This document shows positions 35,749 to 44,521 of a DNA stretch of 64,000 nt, in pieces (position 1 is the stretch's first letter; each line of letters begins with the position of its first letter). This DNA is from Bradyrhizobium sp. Ash2021 (GTDB lineage: Bacteria; Pseudomonadota; Alphaproteobacteria; Rhizobiales; Xanthobacteraceae). The notes beneath the pieces are model-generated. The model was given only the letters and a program-made list of their open reading frames with translations, made no database searches and had not been told where the DNA came from. The position numbers and the translations under genes are program-made. The stretch covers positions 248,001-312,000 of the forward strand of contig NZ_CP100605.1 in the NCBI RefSeq assembly GCF_031202265.1, in the 5' to 3' direction.

Positions 35749-36162
35749 ATGGGCACCAAATCGCGAGAGACGATCTACGGCGCGTCGGTCCGGGCATCGG
35801 CGGAGCGCGCTGCGGAGGCACGTAAGGAAGCCGACCGTCTTGCCTGTCTGGCATGGAATCAGCGCATGCTGGGCTTCCAGGGGCCCGCCCAGCCCTCTCC
35901 GGTCTTGGGCGACGACCTCAACGCCGGCTTCGCCTATCTCGAAGTCAAATGCCTTGGCTGCAACACCCATCAGACCGTGGCGCTGAACATCATCCGCCGG
36001 CCGAAAACAACGCCTATTCACGAGCTGGAACGCTATATGCGCTGCAGGGACTGTTCTCAGGTCCGTGGATATCCCTACAAGCGCAGCCATCTGGTGGCGT
36101 TGCGGCCGACCAAGATATCCGCCGATTTGCCGCCGTCGACATGGTGGCCGGGTGAACGGTAA
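35749..36162 (+). CDS. conserved hypothetical zinc-ribbon-like protein
   Basis: 137 aa from ATG 35749: MGTKSRETIYGASVRASAER, a charged helix with RKEADRLAC, then YLEVKCLGCNTHQTVALNII, PIHELERYMRCRDCSQVRGY. The CxxC pairs (CLGC and CRDC) probably bind zinc. A shortened relative lies at 63206-63538. No function known to me. Confidence 0.75.
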   Translation: MGTKSRETIYGASVRASAERAAEARKEADRLACLAWNQRMLGFQGPAQPSPVLGDDLNAGFAYLEVKCLGCNTHQTVALNIIRRPKTTPIHELERYMRCRDCSQVRGYPYKRSHLVALRPTKISADLPPSTWWPGER

Positions 36163-36228
36163 CACCTAGGACATCCGACCGTTATTCGATCACCTCGTCG
36201 TCGCGGGCGAGGAGTACCGGGAATGGCG

Positions 36229-36495
36229 TCAGACAGCGCGCCCCTGGCGACCCATGATGAGGCCATAGACAAAAAGCAGGACGACGGCGCCGACCACGCT
36301 ACCGAGGAAGCCCGCGATTTCTCCGGGCTCGTACCACCCGACAGCCTGCCCAAGGTAGGTCGCGACGAACGCGCCTACGATCCCCAAGATGGACGTCAGG
36401 ATAAAGCCCTTCGGCTCGGTCTTGTCGCCGGGCATGATGAATTTGGCAATCACTCCGACAATGAAGCCAATGATAATTGTCCATAGGATGCTCAT
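36229..36495 (-). CDS. GlsB/YeaQ/YmgE-family stress membrane protein
   Basis: Start ATG 36495 after AGGAGGAGC; a longer upstream reading has no support. 88 aa with three glycine-rich helices: ILWTIIIGFIVGVIAKFIMP, GFILTSILGIVGAFVATYLG, GFLGSVVGAVVLLFVYGLIM. This pattern is the transglycosylase-associated/GlsB family of small inner-membrane stress proteins. A FixK/FNR-type box lies 70 bases upstream, suggesting induction under low oxygen. Confidence 0.88.
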   Translation of the reverse strand: MSILWTIIIGFIVGVIAKFIMPGDKTEPKGFILTSILGIVGAFVATYLGQAVGWYEPGEIAGFLGSVVGAVVLLFVYGLIMGRQGRAV

Positions 36496-36564
36496 TTCGC
36501 TGCTCCTCCTGAACGGACATTCGGGACAGTGAAACACCCTACGAGACACGACCTCACGGCTCTC

Positions 36565-36578
36565 TTGACATAGATCAA
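36565..36578. promoter_or_regulatory. FixK/FNR-type box upstream of GlsB gene
   Basis: TTGACATAGATCAA, a close fit to the TTGAT-N4-ATCAA consensus, centred about 77 bases before the GlsB start. Two others lie at 47745 and 49969. Confidence 0.7.
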
Positions 36579-36801
36579 AGGCGCTATCGGAGCGAAGCCC
36601 GCCAGACGGAAGGCGCAGGAAACGTCATCACGGGGTCGAGTGAAGAGTGATGGTCTAACGAGCCACAAATGACGGCTTTGGGGTCAAACCCGGAAGTCGC
36701 CCCCTGTTTCCGTCACTTCCGCTTCCCCCCGAAAACGGAATTCGCCCAAGACGCCCGGCATGTCCGAAAACCTGCACAACAGCAGAATTGGCAAAACTGG
36801 C
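36579..36801 (+). other. intergenic with dispersed repeat
   Basis: No gene. About 36690-36780 holds a repeat-family member (CCGTCACTTCCGC, CGGCATGTCCGAAAA). Confidence 0.4.
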
Positions 36802-38100
36802 TCAATGCGAAGCGGCGTAGAGTTCCACCGGCTCTTGGAGTCCCTTGAGTGAATGTTTTCCCCGCTCCTTGAAGTGCAGACCCGACCCGGCGACCAGATC
36901 CTTGACGGTCCTTGACACCAATATCTCGCCGGCTTCAGCGAGCGCGGAGACGCGCGAGGCAATGTGCACGGCGATGCCCTGCACATCATCGCCGGCAGTC
37001 TCGACCTCCCCGGTATGCAGGCCACAACGAACCTGAATGTCGAGCGGGCGAACAGCCTCGGAAATCGCGCACGCGCAACGTACCGCACGTGCCGGACCGT
37101 CGAAAGTGGCGAGAAATCCGTCCCCAAGAGATCTAATTTCGTTGCCCCGGTAACGTGCGAGTTCACGTCGTACCGTCGTGTGGTGGGCGTCGAGCACATT
37201 GTGCCAGCGCTGATCACCCATCTCCTCTGCCCGCGCGGTCGAGCCCACGATGTCTGTGAACAAGACTGTTGCCAGGACACGGTGGCTTTCTGCGATAGCG
37301 ATGGATCCGGTGAGGAATTCCTCGATGCAGTCACCAATCTTCTCATGCACGAAAAAGAGGTGATCCTCTCCGGGCAATTCGATCAATCGTGCCCCTGGAA
37401 TGTGTTGGGCAAGAAAGCGTCCGCATTCCACATCGATGAGCGTGTCTTCTGTGCAGTGGATGATCAGCGTTGGCACGTGGACCGAGGATAGAATCTCGGT
37501 GATGTCGATTTGAGAAGCCATCTGTAACACCGCCATGGCGGCTGATGGACTTGCGCCCAGTCGCTCGAAACGGCCCCACCATTGCTGCAAGGTCGGATCG
37601 TCCCGACGCGATGGCGCCCATATTGGTAGACTACGGCCGGTACCCCAGTCTCGATCGACGTATTTCAAGTAGGGCTTTAGCGCATCAGCGGTGATCGGCC
37701 AACGAGCAAAGGCGCCATAAAGCACTAGCCGCTGACATCGCTCAGGGTAGGTTGCGGCAAACAGAGCCGTCAACGCTCCCCCTTCCGATATGCCGAGCTG
37801 CGCTGCGCTCTCAATTCCAACTGCATCCATCACCGCACGGACATCATCCATGCGCTGCTCCAACGAAGGAATTTCGGGAACTGGATCGGAAAGGCCGGTC
37901 CCACGTTTGTCGAATATGACGACGCGAGCGAAACTCCCCAGACGAAGCAGCCAACGGGCCAGCTCTGGATGGTCCCAGTAATGCTCGATGTGCGATATGA
38001 AGCCTGGTGCAAACACCAGATCGATGGAACCACCGCCAAAGACTTGGTAAGCGATGTGAACACCTCCGCTCTTGGCATAGCGCGTCACTGGCGTCGCCAT
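36802..38100 (-). CDS. alpha/beta hydrolase fused to class III adenylate/guanylate cyclase
   Basis: 432 aa from ATG 38100. N-terminal alpha/beta hydrolase (about 1-265): oxyanion region VFAPGFISH, nucleophile elbow GISEGG with Ser105, acid Asp219 in CTEDTL, His247 in GEDHLFF. C-terminal cyclase homology domain (about 275-432): VLFTDIVGSTARA with metal Asp283 and SLGDGFLATF with Asp327. The hydrolase may sense or process a ligand and control cyclase output. Both catalytic sets look complete. Monocistronic. Confidence 0.9.
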   Translation of the reverse strand: MATPVTRYAKSGGVHIAYQVFGGGSIDLVFAPGFISHIEHYWDHPELARWLLRLGSFARVVIFDKRGTGLSDPVPEIPSLEQRMDDVRAVMDAVGIESAAQLGISEGGALTALFAATYPERCQRLVLYGAFARWPITADALKPYLKYVDRDWGTGRSLPIWAPSRRDDPTLQQWWGRFERLGASPSAAMAVLQMASQIDITEILSSVHVPTLIIHCTEDTLIDVECGRFLAQHIPGARLIELPGEDHLFFVHEKIGDCIEEFLTGSIAIAESHRVLATVLFTDIVGSTARAEEMGDQRWHNVLDAHHTTVRRELARYRGNEIRSLGDGFLATFDGPARAVRCACAISEAVRPLDIQVRCGLHTGEVETAGDDVQGIAVHIASRVSALAEAGEILVSRTVKDLVAGSGLHFKERGKHSLKGLQEPVELYAASH

Positions 38101-38199
38101 CGCACCCTCCGAGGCCGCAGCAGATAGCTCGCGATAAACTATCGCAAGCTAGCTGCCGTGAGAAGCGGCGATAAAATGTGCAACGAGCGGCTTTGATGG

Positions 38200-38320
38200 T
38201 TGCCGCATTCAGGTCGGCTTCGGGTTAAAAGCTGACTTCCGGCCCGGACTTCGGCACTTCCGCCTCTCCCCCAACAGCGGTCATCTGTCGCCGCGGTCGG
38301 CATGTCCGAAAAGTGCCAAC
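38200..38320. repeat. dispersed repeat at the 3' junction of the group II intron
   Basis: Minus-strand TTGGCACTTTTCGGACATGC follows the intron 3' end directly. The same word occurs in the empty repeat at 48338 and after the truncated intron at 55085 (with CCTCGC in place of CATGCC). Confidence 0.6.
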
Positions 38321-40260
38321 GATCGGGATAGGGGGGAGCCTCTCGACTCCGCCCCTCCCACACCACCGTACGTACGGGTCCGTATACGGCGGTTCGAGAA
38401 GTTGCGCTAACACGCTCCAAACAGGGATGGAAGGCCGAGCGATTTGAAGTAGGCGTTGGAGAGCCCGAAGCAGAGAGCTTTGCTCCGGGCGATAGGCCAA
38501 GGGCCACGGCCACTACTGGCCGTGTTACGCAGTTCCCCCGAGATTCGCAGTGCGGCCAGTGCCGCTCGGCGACGCCGTGGTGTTTTCCACTGACGCCATA
38601 GAGCGGCCCGCAGCCGCAACCGGACCCAGCGAGTGAGAGCGATCAGCACCTCGGGCGTTTCGCAGAAGCCGAAATAGCCGCGCCAGCCCCGCATATACGT
38701 GGCCAACTCTTCCATTGTCGTCTTGATGCTGACGCCCCTGGCCCTTCGCGTGGTCTCCCGGATTCGCTGCTTGAACCGTCCCAGAGATTTCGGCGCGATC
38801 GTGCGCTTGATGTCCGGACCAGCCGAGAAGCTGAATCCGAGGAACTTCCGTTCCTGCGGTCGTGCCACCGCACTCTTCGCCTCGTTTACCTTGAGCTTGA
38901 ACTTTTGTGTGATGAAGCGCGTGATGCTCTCCATCACCCGCTGACCCGCGCGTTCGCTGCGAACATAAATGTTACAGTCGTCCGCATAACGAACGAAGCG
39001 GTGTCCCCGGCACTCCAGCTCGCGGTCGAGTTCGTCGAGCACGAGGTTACTGAGCAGTGGCGAAAGCGGTCCTCCTTGCGGAGTCCCTTCCACGCTCGGG
39101 CTGACCAGTCCGTTCTCCATCACTCCGGCATTGAGGAATGCCCGGATGAGCTTCAGCAGCCGCTTATCCTCGACGCGTTTGGCGATCTGGCCCATCAGTT
39201 TGTCATGATTGACTTGATCGAAGAACTTTTCCAAATCAAGATCAATCACCCAGCTGTAGCCTGCAGCGATATATTGCTGCGCTTGAGCCACGGCGTGATG
39301 CGCGGATCGACGCGGTCGGAACCCATAGCTGTGTCGGGAAAACGTCGGGTTCCACCGCCTTTGCAGCACCTGCATCACCGCTTGCTGGACAAAGCGGTCC
39401 AGCACGGTAGGGATGCCAAGCTTTCGCACCCCTCCTCCATCCGGCTTCGGGATTTCCACCCGCCTCACCGGTTTCGGTTCGTAGGTCCCGATCAGCAGTT
39501 GCTCCCGAATAGCCGGCCAGTGCTGCTTCAGATAGTCGCCGAGTTGATCGACCGTTATCCGGTCGACGCCCGCGCTACCTTTGTTGCCCTTCACCTGCCG
39601 CAATGCTTCCTTCAGGTTTGTTCGCTCACATACCTCCTCCATGATTCGGCTCGTGTTGGCTGGGCGTTCGGGCTCATTCACCACCGAGAGCGATTCGATG
39701 TCTTCCCGTCCCGCCTGCCGGGCTTCACCCGTCGGCGCCGATGAGAAGTCCAGTCCCAACTGGATGTTCAGCCGCTTGTCGCTCTCGAGATTCATGTCCT
39801 ACTTGCCTCTCCTCTCGTTCGGGCCTTCAGCCACCGTTCCCGGCTCAGCCTATCTGTTGACTCCACCTTTCGGCGACGGAGTGCCTCACTAGCCTTGCCG
39901 ACGACATGACCCACTACGCCCTCTGCTGACTTCTGCCCTGCGGTCAGACCGCCTCTCGGCACTCTCAGTCGCCGAAGCGACACAGAGCAGATCTCCTGGG
40001 GTAAGCTCAGTCGCCTTCCGTGCACCGTCGCCGGGTCTACGCTTCGCATCCTTGATGGATATGGACTTCGCGGTAAGTGGCCCGCTCGTCCGACGCTCGC
40101 GCCTTGTACCCGGTTCTTGTCCATCGACCTGCACGTTTGCTGTACGCTTCCTTCAGACCTCGCCTCGCGGCGACAGCCCTTGCGTTCTCGCTAACCCTTC
40201 ACCTCCATCAGGTTGGGTAGAGGACTTTCACCTCCAAGCTACTGAGCATGCCCAGCACAC
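38321..40260 (-). mobile_element. group II intron, apparently complete
   Basis: The 5' end is placed at GTGTGCTGGGCATGCTC (minus from about 40260), followed by GGAGGTGAAAGTCCTC and further structured RNA. The reverse transcriptase ORF sits in domain IV. Downstream, CGCCGTATACGG and CCGTACGTACGG form a domain V-like hairpin, then a domain VI-like stem ends near CTATCCCGAT at about 38321. Boundaries are within a few bases. A 3' copy lies at 54332-55080. Confidence 0.8.
38407..39795 (-). CDS. ltrA: group II intron reverse transcriptase/maturase
   Basis: 462 aa from ATG 39795. RT blocks visible: QVKGNKGSAGVDRITVD, VRRVEIPKPDGGGVRKLGIP, YGFRPRRSAHHAV, IDLDLEKFFDQVNHDKLM, GTPQGGPLSPLLSNL and the catalytic YADD near residue 270. 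The maturase X domain (about 370-430) includes TYMRGWRGYFGF. No HNH endonuclease domain is seen at the C-terminus. It splices and mobilises the intron. Confidence 0.93.
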   Translation of the reverse strand: MNLESDKRLNIQLGLDFSSAPTGEARQAGREDIESLSVVNEPERPANTSRIMEEVCERTNLKEALRQVKGNKGSAGVDRITVDQLGDYLKQHWPAIREQLLIGTYEPKPVRRVEIPKPDGGGVRKLGIPTVLDRFVQQAVMQVLQRRWNPTFSRHSYGFRPRRSAHHAVAQAQQYIAAGYSWVIDLDLEKFFDQVNHDKLMGQIAKRVEDKRLLKLIRAFLNAGVMENGLVSPSVEGTPQGGPLSPLLSNLVLDELDRELECRGHRFVRYADDCNIYVRSERAGQRVMESITRFITQKFKLKVNEAKSAVARPQERKFLGFSFSAGPDIKRTIAPKSLGRFKQRIRETTRRARGVSIKTTMEELATYMRGWRGYFGFCETPEVLIALTRWVRLRLRAALWRQWKTPRRRRAALAALRISGELRNTASSGRGPWPIARSKALCFGLSNAYFKSLGLPSLFGAC

Positions 40261-40527
40261 CACTAAATCGCTGCGCGATAGTTCGCCCGTTGAGGCGGTG
40301 CGGCTTGCCTGCGAGCATGGTGGCCGCGGGTAGAAACGTAGAACGTCCGCAAATTCCGCGTCCGAGATGCGGAAGACCACATCTGCATCGTCAAGAATTT
40401 GAATGACGAACACCGTGCAATCGGAGAAGCAGTGATCATCTTGACGAGTAGGTTGAAACAGTTTCGGTTGGACAAAATTGAGGTTTGTTGCGGTCTTCAA
40501 AAATTGGTTCGCCCTATGATGCTCCAT
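40261..40527 (-). pseudogene. hypothetical gene interrupted by the group II intron
   Basis: From ATG 40527 the minus frame reads MEHHRANQFLKTATNLNFVQ, then DDHCFSDCTVFVIQILDDAD and ISDAEFADVLRFYPRPP, reaching the intron boundary at about 40260. The 3' flank beyond the intron is an intergenic repeat, so the gene either ended near here or was truncated. Unknown family. Confidence 0.45.
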
Positions 40528-40604
40528 GGCTGTCGCAAGGCTGATCGCGCAGAAGTTGTCGAACGTGACCTTTTTACAACGCCTAACTCTTTGAAATCAC
40601 ATAA

Positions 40605-41538
40605 GTGTCTGTCCTGGAAGTTCTTGAATCGGATGAATCATTTGTGATTCAAGGGTGGTGGCCTGATTCGTAGGAGCCGCCCATGTGGACGACGAACAAC
40701 CGCGCTCGTTATGATCGTAGCTTCTTGCGCTATCCCAGCGATCTGACTGATGACGAATGGGCGCTTGTTGAGCCGCTGATCCCGCCCGCCAAGCGCGGCG
40801 GCGACAAGCGCACGGTGATCATGCGCGAGGTGGTGAACGGCCTCATGTATATTCTGTCGACAGGTTGCCAGTGGCGGGCCATTCCGAAAGACCTGCCGCC
40901 GCGTTCGACCATCCATGGATATTTCGATCTGTGGAGCTGGGATGGCACGCTCGATCGCATCCATCACATGCTCTATGTGAAATGTCGCGAAGCGCTTGGC
41001 CGGGAAGCCAGTCCCACCGCCGCCGTCATCGACAGCCAGAGCGTCAAAAGCGCTGAAAAAGGGGGTCTTCGATCGATCCGCCGGGTTACGATGCGGGAAA
41101 AAAGATCAAGGGCAAGAAGCGCCACATTCTCGTCGATACGCAAGGCCTGCTGATCCACGCCATCGTGCACGCCGCCGACATTCAGGATCGCGATGGCGGC
41201 GAACTCGTCATGGCGACGCTATTCGGTCTTTATCCATTCCTGCTGAGGCTCTACGCCGATGGTGGCTATCAAGGCCCCTTGTTTCGCCGCGCTATGGCAA
41301 AAATAATGGCGCAAGTAAATGTCGAAATCGTCAAGCGATCCGATCACGCGAAGGGCTTCATCGTCTTGCCCAAGCGATGGGTCGTCGAGCGCACGTTCGC
41401 GTGGCTTGGACGATGCAGGCGCCTGGCCAAGGATTGGGAAAATCTCAACCGCCGAGGCCTCGCATTCCTACGTCTCGCGTCGATCAGGCTCATGCTGAGA
41501 AAGCTATGCAATCCAACATGATCTTTCCGGACAGACTC
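40605..41538 (+). mobile_element. IS5-family (IS427-like) element, related copy 3
   Basis: 934 bp, ends GTGTCTGTCC and GAGTCTGTCC, TAA on both sides (40602-40604, 41539-41541). Clearly diverged from copies at 22240 and 61778 but same size and organisation. The IS701 copy at 41542 abuts its right end. Confidence 0.9.
40683..41521 (+). CDS. IS5-family transposase, two frames joined by -1 shift
   Basis: First frame from ATG 40683: MWTTNNRARYDRSFLRYPSD, STGCQWRAIPKDL, VIDSQSVKSAEKGG. A slip back by one base at the A5G5 run continues GYDAGKKIKGKKRHI, DIQDRDGGELVMATLFGLYP, LYADGGYQG and KRWVVERTFAWLGR. The fused product is 279 aa. Confidence 0.88.
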
Positions 41539-41541
41539 TAA

Positions 41542-42975
41542 CATTACAGTTGCTTTTGTTGCGAGCTTCTGAATCCATGGGCAACCATGATTCGAATGTC
41601 GTGGGCGCAGGCCGCGTCGGTTGAGGAGACGCTTGCGTTGTGGGCGGCGTCGCTTCGAGAGATCAAGCAACGGATACGTCCGTTGTTCACGCAAGAGCGT
41701 GTTGCGACGAATGCAGGTCTATTCCTGGAAGGTCTGCTCGGAGATGAGCAGCGCAAGACCGGTTGGATGCGCGCGGAGGCGGCTGGCGATCCCGGCCCAT
41801 GGCGGCAGCAGGCGATTCTGGGTCGTGGAGACTGGGACGCCGATGCCCTGCGCGATATCGTGCGCGACTACGTCATCGAGCATTTGGCGGATGACGATGC
41901 GGTGCTGGTGATCGACGAGACCGGTTTTCTCAAACAGGGCAAAGCGTCATGCGGAGTGGCGCGGCAATACACTGGTTCGGCAGGGAAGATCACGAACTGC
42001 CAGATCGGCGTCTTCGCTGCCTACGTTTCGCGTCATGGCCATGCGTTCATCGATCGCGCGTTGTATCTCCCGAAGGAATGGACCGACGATCCGGATCGTC
42101 TGGAAGCCGCATATGTGCCTGCCGATGTCGGCTTTGCGACCAAACCAAGGCTTGCGACGAGAATGATCGCACGCGCGATAGCCGCGTCTGTACCATTCAG
42201 GTGGGTTGCCGGCGATACCGTCTACGGTGTTGGCAACATCGAACAGCAGCTACGTCGGGCAGGCAAAGGCTACGTGCTTGGGGTCAGCAGCGCTCATGTG
42301 TTTCGATCCTGGGGCAAGCGACCGCCGGTCGCCGGTACGGCTGCAGACCTCGCCCGGACGCGGCACTCATCCGACTGGAAGCGCCTGTCGGCGGGAGCCG
42401 GAACCAAAGGACCGCGGCTGCACGATTGGTGTTATCTCGAATTGGCCGATCTCGAGGCCGAGCAGTTCAACAGTGCAAATGACGGTTTGTGGACACGCGG
42501 TCTACTGATCCGTCGTCGCATCGCCGATGATGACCTCGCCTTCTTCACCACCTGGTGCCCAGCGGGAACAGCCCTTGAAACGCTGGTCGCGGTCGAAGGC
42601 CATCGATGGGCGATCGAGGACAGCTTTGAAACCGCGAAAAACGAATTCGGGCTCGATCACAACGAGAGCAGATCCTGGCATGGCTGGCACCGTCATGTGT
42701 CTTTGGTGATGCTCGCCTTCGCCATGATGGCCGCGATCCGACATCGCGCCAATCCGCCACCGCCCAAAAAAACGAAACGGCGCCCCCGGCAAAAACCAAA
42801 GCATAACCACCCCACCACTGATCCGTTGGTCAATCCAGGAAATCCGCCGCATTGCCATCAGACTTGCGCGAAAGCGGATTCAACCCGCACACATCATCGC
42901 ATGGTCTTTCTGGCGCAGAGCTCACCAGGCTGCCGCTCAACGCGCCCACTTCAAATCAAAAAAACAACTGTAATG
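41542..42975 (+). mobile_element. IS701-family element, copy 2
   Basis: 1434 bp with ends CATTACAGTTGCTTTTG and CATTACAGTTGTTTTT; CTAA flanks both ends (41538-41541, 42976-42979). The left CTAA is made of the last base of the IS5 element plus its TAA duplication. The right flank is the interior of an IS1182 transposase gene. Confidence 0.88.
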
Positions 42976-43056
42976 CTAAGCCGCGTCTTGGTCAGCAGCA
43001 CCGTTTCCGACGGCTCTTCTCCTGCGGCAGTCTGGCGGTCGGCAGTGTCCAGTTGA
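41587..43056 (+). CDS. IS701-family transposase with run-on C-terminus
   Basis: Start ATG 41587 (MIRMSWAQAASVEETLALWA). Same catalytic segments as 28189-29421 (VLVIDETGFLKQGKA, FRWVAGDTVYG, VEGHRWAIEDSFETAKNEFG). Near 42780 the frame does not stop where the first copy does; a TAA occurs in another frame after a C5 run, and the 489-aa reading continues out of the element into IS1182 sequence. Probably a late frameshift that leaves the catalytic core intact. Confidence 0.85.
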   Translation: MIRMSWAQAASVEETLALWAASLREIKQRIRPLFTQERVATNAGLFLEGLLGDEQRKTGWMRAEAAGDPGPWRQQAILGRGDWDADALRDIVRDYVIEHLADDDAVLVIDETGFLKQGKASCGVARQYTGSAGKITNCQIGVFAAYVSRHGHAFIDRALYLPKEWTDDPDRLEAAYVPADVGFATKPRLATRMIARAIAASVPFRWVAGDTVYGVGNIEQQLRRAGKGYVLGVSSAHVFRSWGKRPPVAGTAADLARTRHSSDWKRLSAGAGTKGPRLHDWCYLELADLEAEQFNSANDGLWTRGLLIRRRIADDDLAFFTTWCPAGTALETLVAVEGHRWAIEDSFETAKNEFGLDHNESRSWHGWHRHVSLVMLAFAMMAAIRHRANPPPPKKTKRRPRQKPKHNHPTTDPLVNPGNPPHCHQTCAKADSTRTHHRMVFLAQSSPGCRSTRPLQIKKTTVMLSRVLVSSTVSDGSSPAAVWRSAVSS

Positions 43057-43589
43057 CTCATGTAGCGCGCCACGCTCTCTTCGATCTGCTTCTGGCGGCG
43101 CTGGATCTTGCCTTGCGTGAAGTTGTTGTCGCGACTGTTCACGGCCTTGAACTTGCTGCCGTCGATGGCAACGCTGGCCTTCGTCAGTAGGCCCATCTTG
43201 CGACACAACTCGACGAATTGCGCGCAAACCTTCCTGATCGCTGGGCCATTGTCCTTGCGGAAGTCGGCGATGGTTTTGTGATCCGGCGCGAGCCGTCCGG
43301 TCAGCCACATCACCTCGAGATTGCGGCCGGCCTCGCGCTCCAGCCGCCGGCTCGATTGCACCCGGTTGAGATAGCCGTAAATGTAGAGCTTGAGCATCGG
43401 CGAAGGATGGTACGCCGGCCGACCGGTCGCTGCAGGATCAACGCCATCGAACCCGAGGTCGCGCAGTTCCAACGCATCCACGAACACATCGACCGCGCGA
43501 ATAGAATTGCCCTCGTCGACCCAATCATCGAGGCATTCCGGCAACAGCGTCGTCTGCTGGCGATCCGCCCCTTGAACGAAACCCTGCAT
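42976..43589 (-). pseudogene. IS1182-family transposase, N-terminal fragment
   Basis: Reads MQGFVQGADRQQTTLLPECL through YHPSPMLKLYIYGYLNRVQS to ETVLLTKTRL, about 204 residues, then runs into the IS701 end. It lacks the C-terminal DDE residues. One residue (M in RRQKQMIEES) is missing relative to the full copy at 45970. Confidence 0.88.
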
Positions 43590-43665
43590 CGCTTCCCCCG
43601 CCGATTCAGCAAGAGAATCATAGCATCGACCGGGTTTTCACACAGCCTGGACCCAAAGCGGCATT
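42976..43665 (-). mobile_element. IS1182-family element, truncated
   Basis: Only the transposase 5' part and the terminal GTTTTCACACAGCCTGG end are left. Sequence identity with 46813-47495 is near complete apart from a 3-base deletion and one base in a C run. The other part of the element is missing beyond the IS701/IS5 block. Confidence 0.85.
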
Positions 43666-43804
43666 GAAGCGCGCGTGCCTTGGCCTGTGGCTGCTCCAAA
43701 AGAACGCGCGCTAATCAGCTGAAAATCTAAACTCAGCGGCGACCGGCTCGGTTGACGGGGCCGCCACGAGTCCTTGGTGAGGCCGGCCGTTAAGGCCGCG
43801 GGAC

Positions 43805-44254
43805 TTAGCACAAGCGGCACGATCCCCAGGATGCGCAACAGCCGCCGACCCCGCAGCCGCCGACCGCGCAGCCACGGCCCGCGCAGCCACGGCAGCCAGC
43901 GCCCGCGCAGCCACGGCAGCCCGCGCCCACGCCGCCACGGCAGCCTCCGCCGCCACGGCAACCTCCGCCGCCACGGCAACCACCGCATCCGCGAGCTACC
44001 TGCACGCCGCTGCCAACGTTTTCCTTATCGAAGAGATGGAACGTGGCGAGACTGACGTCGGCCATTTCCTCTTCGCCAAGAACGAAGCGCTGATTGGGCG
44101 AGGTATTGTCAGATGGCGGGATATTAGCAGTGGGCATCGTGGATGCCGATGCGCTACCCACCAGCGAAAGACCCAGTCCGGCGGCACCCAGCAGCTTCAC
44201 GGCGGCGGCTTTGGTTGTGCGTTTCTGCTTCGAAGCTTGCTTGATCCATCGCAT
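43805..44254 (-). CDS. secreted Gly/Cys-rich protein, candidate modified peptide or metal binder
   Basis: Start ATG 44254 with GGAGG eight bases upstream; the track-independent longer reading begins in the ribosome site. 149 aa: basic N-terminus MRWIKQASKQKRTTK, a hydrophobic segment AAVKLLGAAGLGLSLVG cut near ASAS, an acidic middle (LGEEEMADVSLATFHLFDKE), then about 55 residues made almost only of Gly, Cys, Arg and Ala in CRGG/CRGC units, with 14 cysteines and a CRLC end. It resembles a leader plus core, but no maturation enzyme lies nearby. Flanked by IS elements on both sides. Confidence 0.7.
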   Translation of the reverse strand: MRWIKQASKQKRTTKAAAVKLLGAAGLGLSLVGSASASTMPTANIPPSDNTSPNQRFVLGEEEMADVSLATFHLFDKENVGSGVQVARGCGGCRGGGGCRGGGGCRGGVGAGCRGCAGAGCRGCAGRGCAVGGCGVGGCCASWGSCRLC

Positions 44255-44325
44255 GGTCGCATCCTCCGAAAGTTCTTGTGAAACCACTCGGCAAGCGTGC
44301 GCTCGGCGAACCCGGCGCGCAAGGG

Positions 44326-44436
44326 TTACTTGTGCGATAAAATGCGAAACATCTCATCGAGTTCCCATTCATCTTCATGAACGAGATCGGCACATAGCCA
44401 CTTTTGGTTGAGCGGAATCCCGCCATCTGCGTACAT
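44326..44436 (-). CDS. possible 36-aa peptide or gene end
   Basis: MYADGGIPLNQKWLCADLVH then EDEWELDEMFRILSHK has protein-like composition and lies 71 bases before the Gly/Cys-rich gene on the same strand. The frame is open upstream to 44526, so it may be a truncated 3' end instead. Confidence 0.35.
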   Translation of the reverse strand: MYADGGIPLNQKWLCADLVHEDEWELDEMFRILSHK

Positions 44437-44521
44437 ACAGCTGCATGGACCTGTATTTCCGGTATTGGCACGAAACGGACGTGCCGTGCGTCCGGACCGA
44501 TGTCCGCTTCTCGGGTGCCGG

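Noticed and set aside
43711..43983. Alternative frame with AVAAEAAVAAW repeats in the Gly/Cys gene
   Set aside because: It is a frame-shifted reading of the Gly/Cys repeat region; the frame at 43805-44254 has the ribosome site and export segment.
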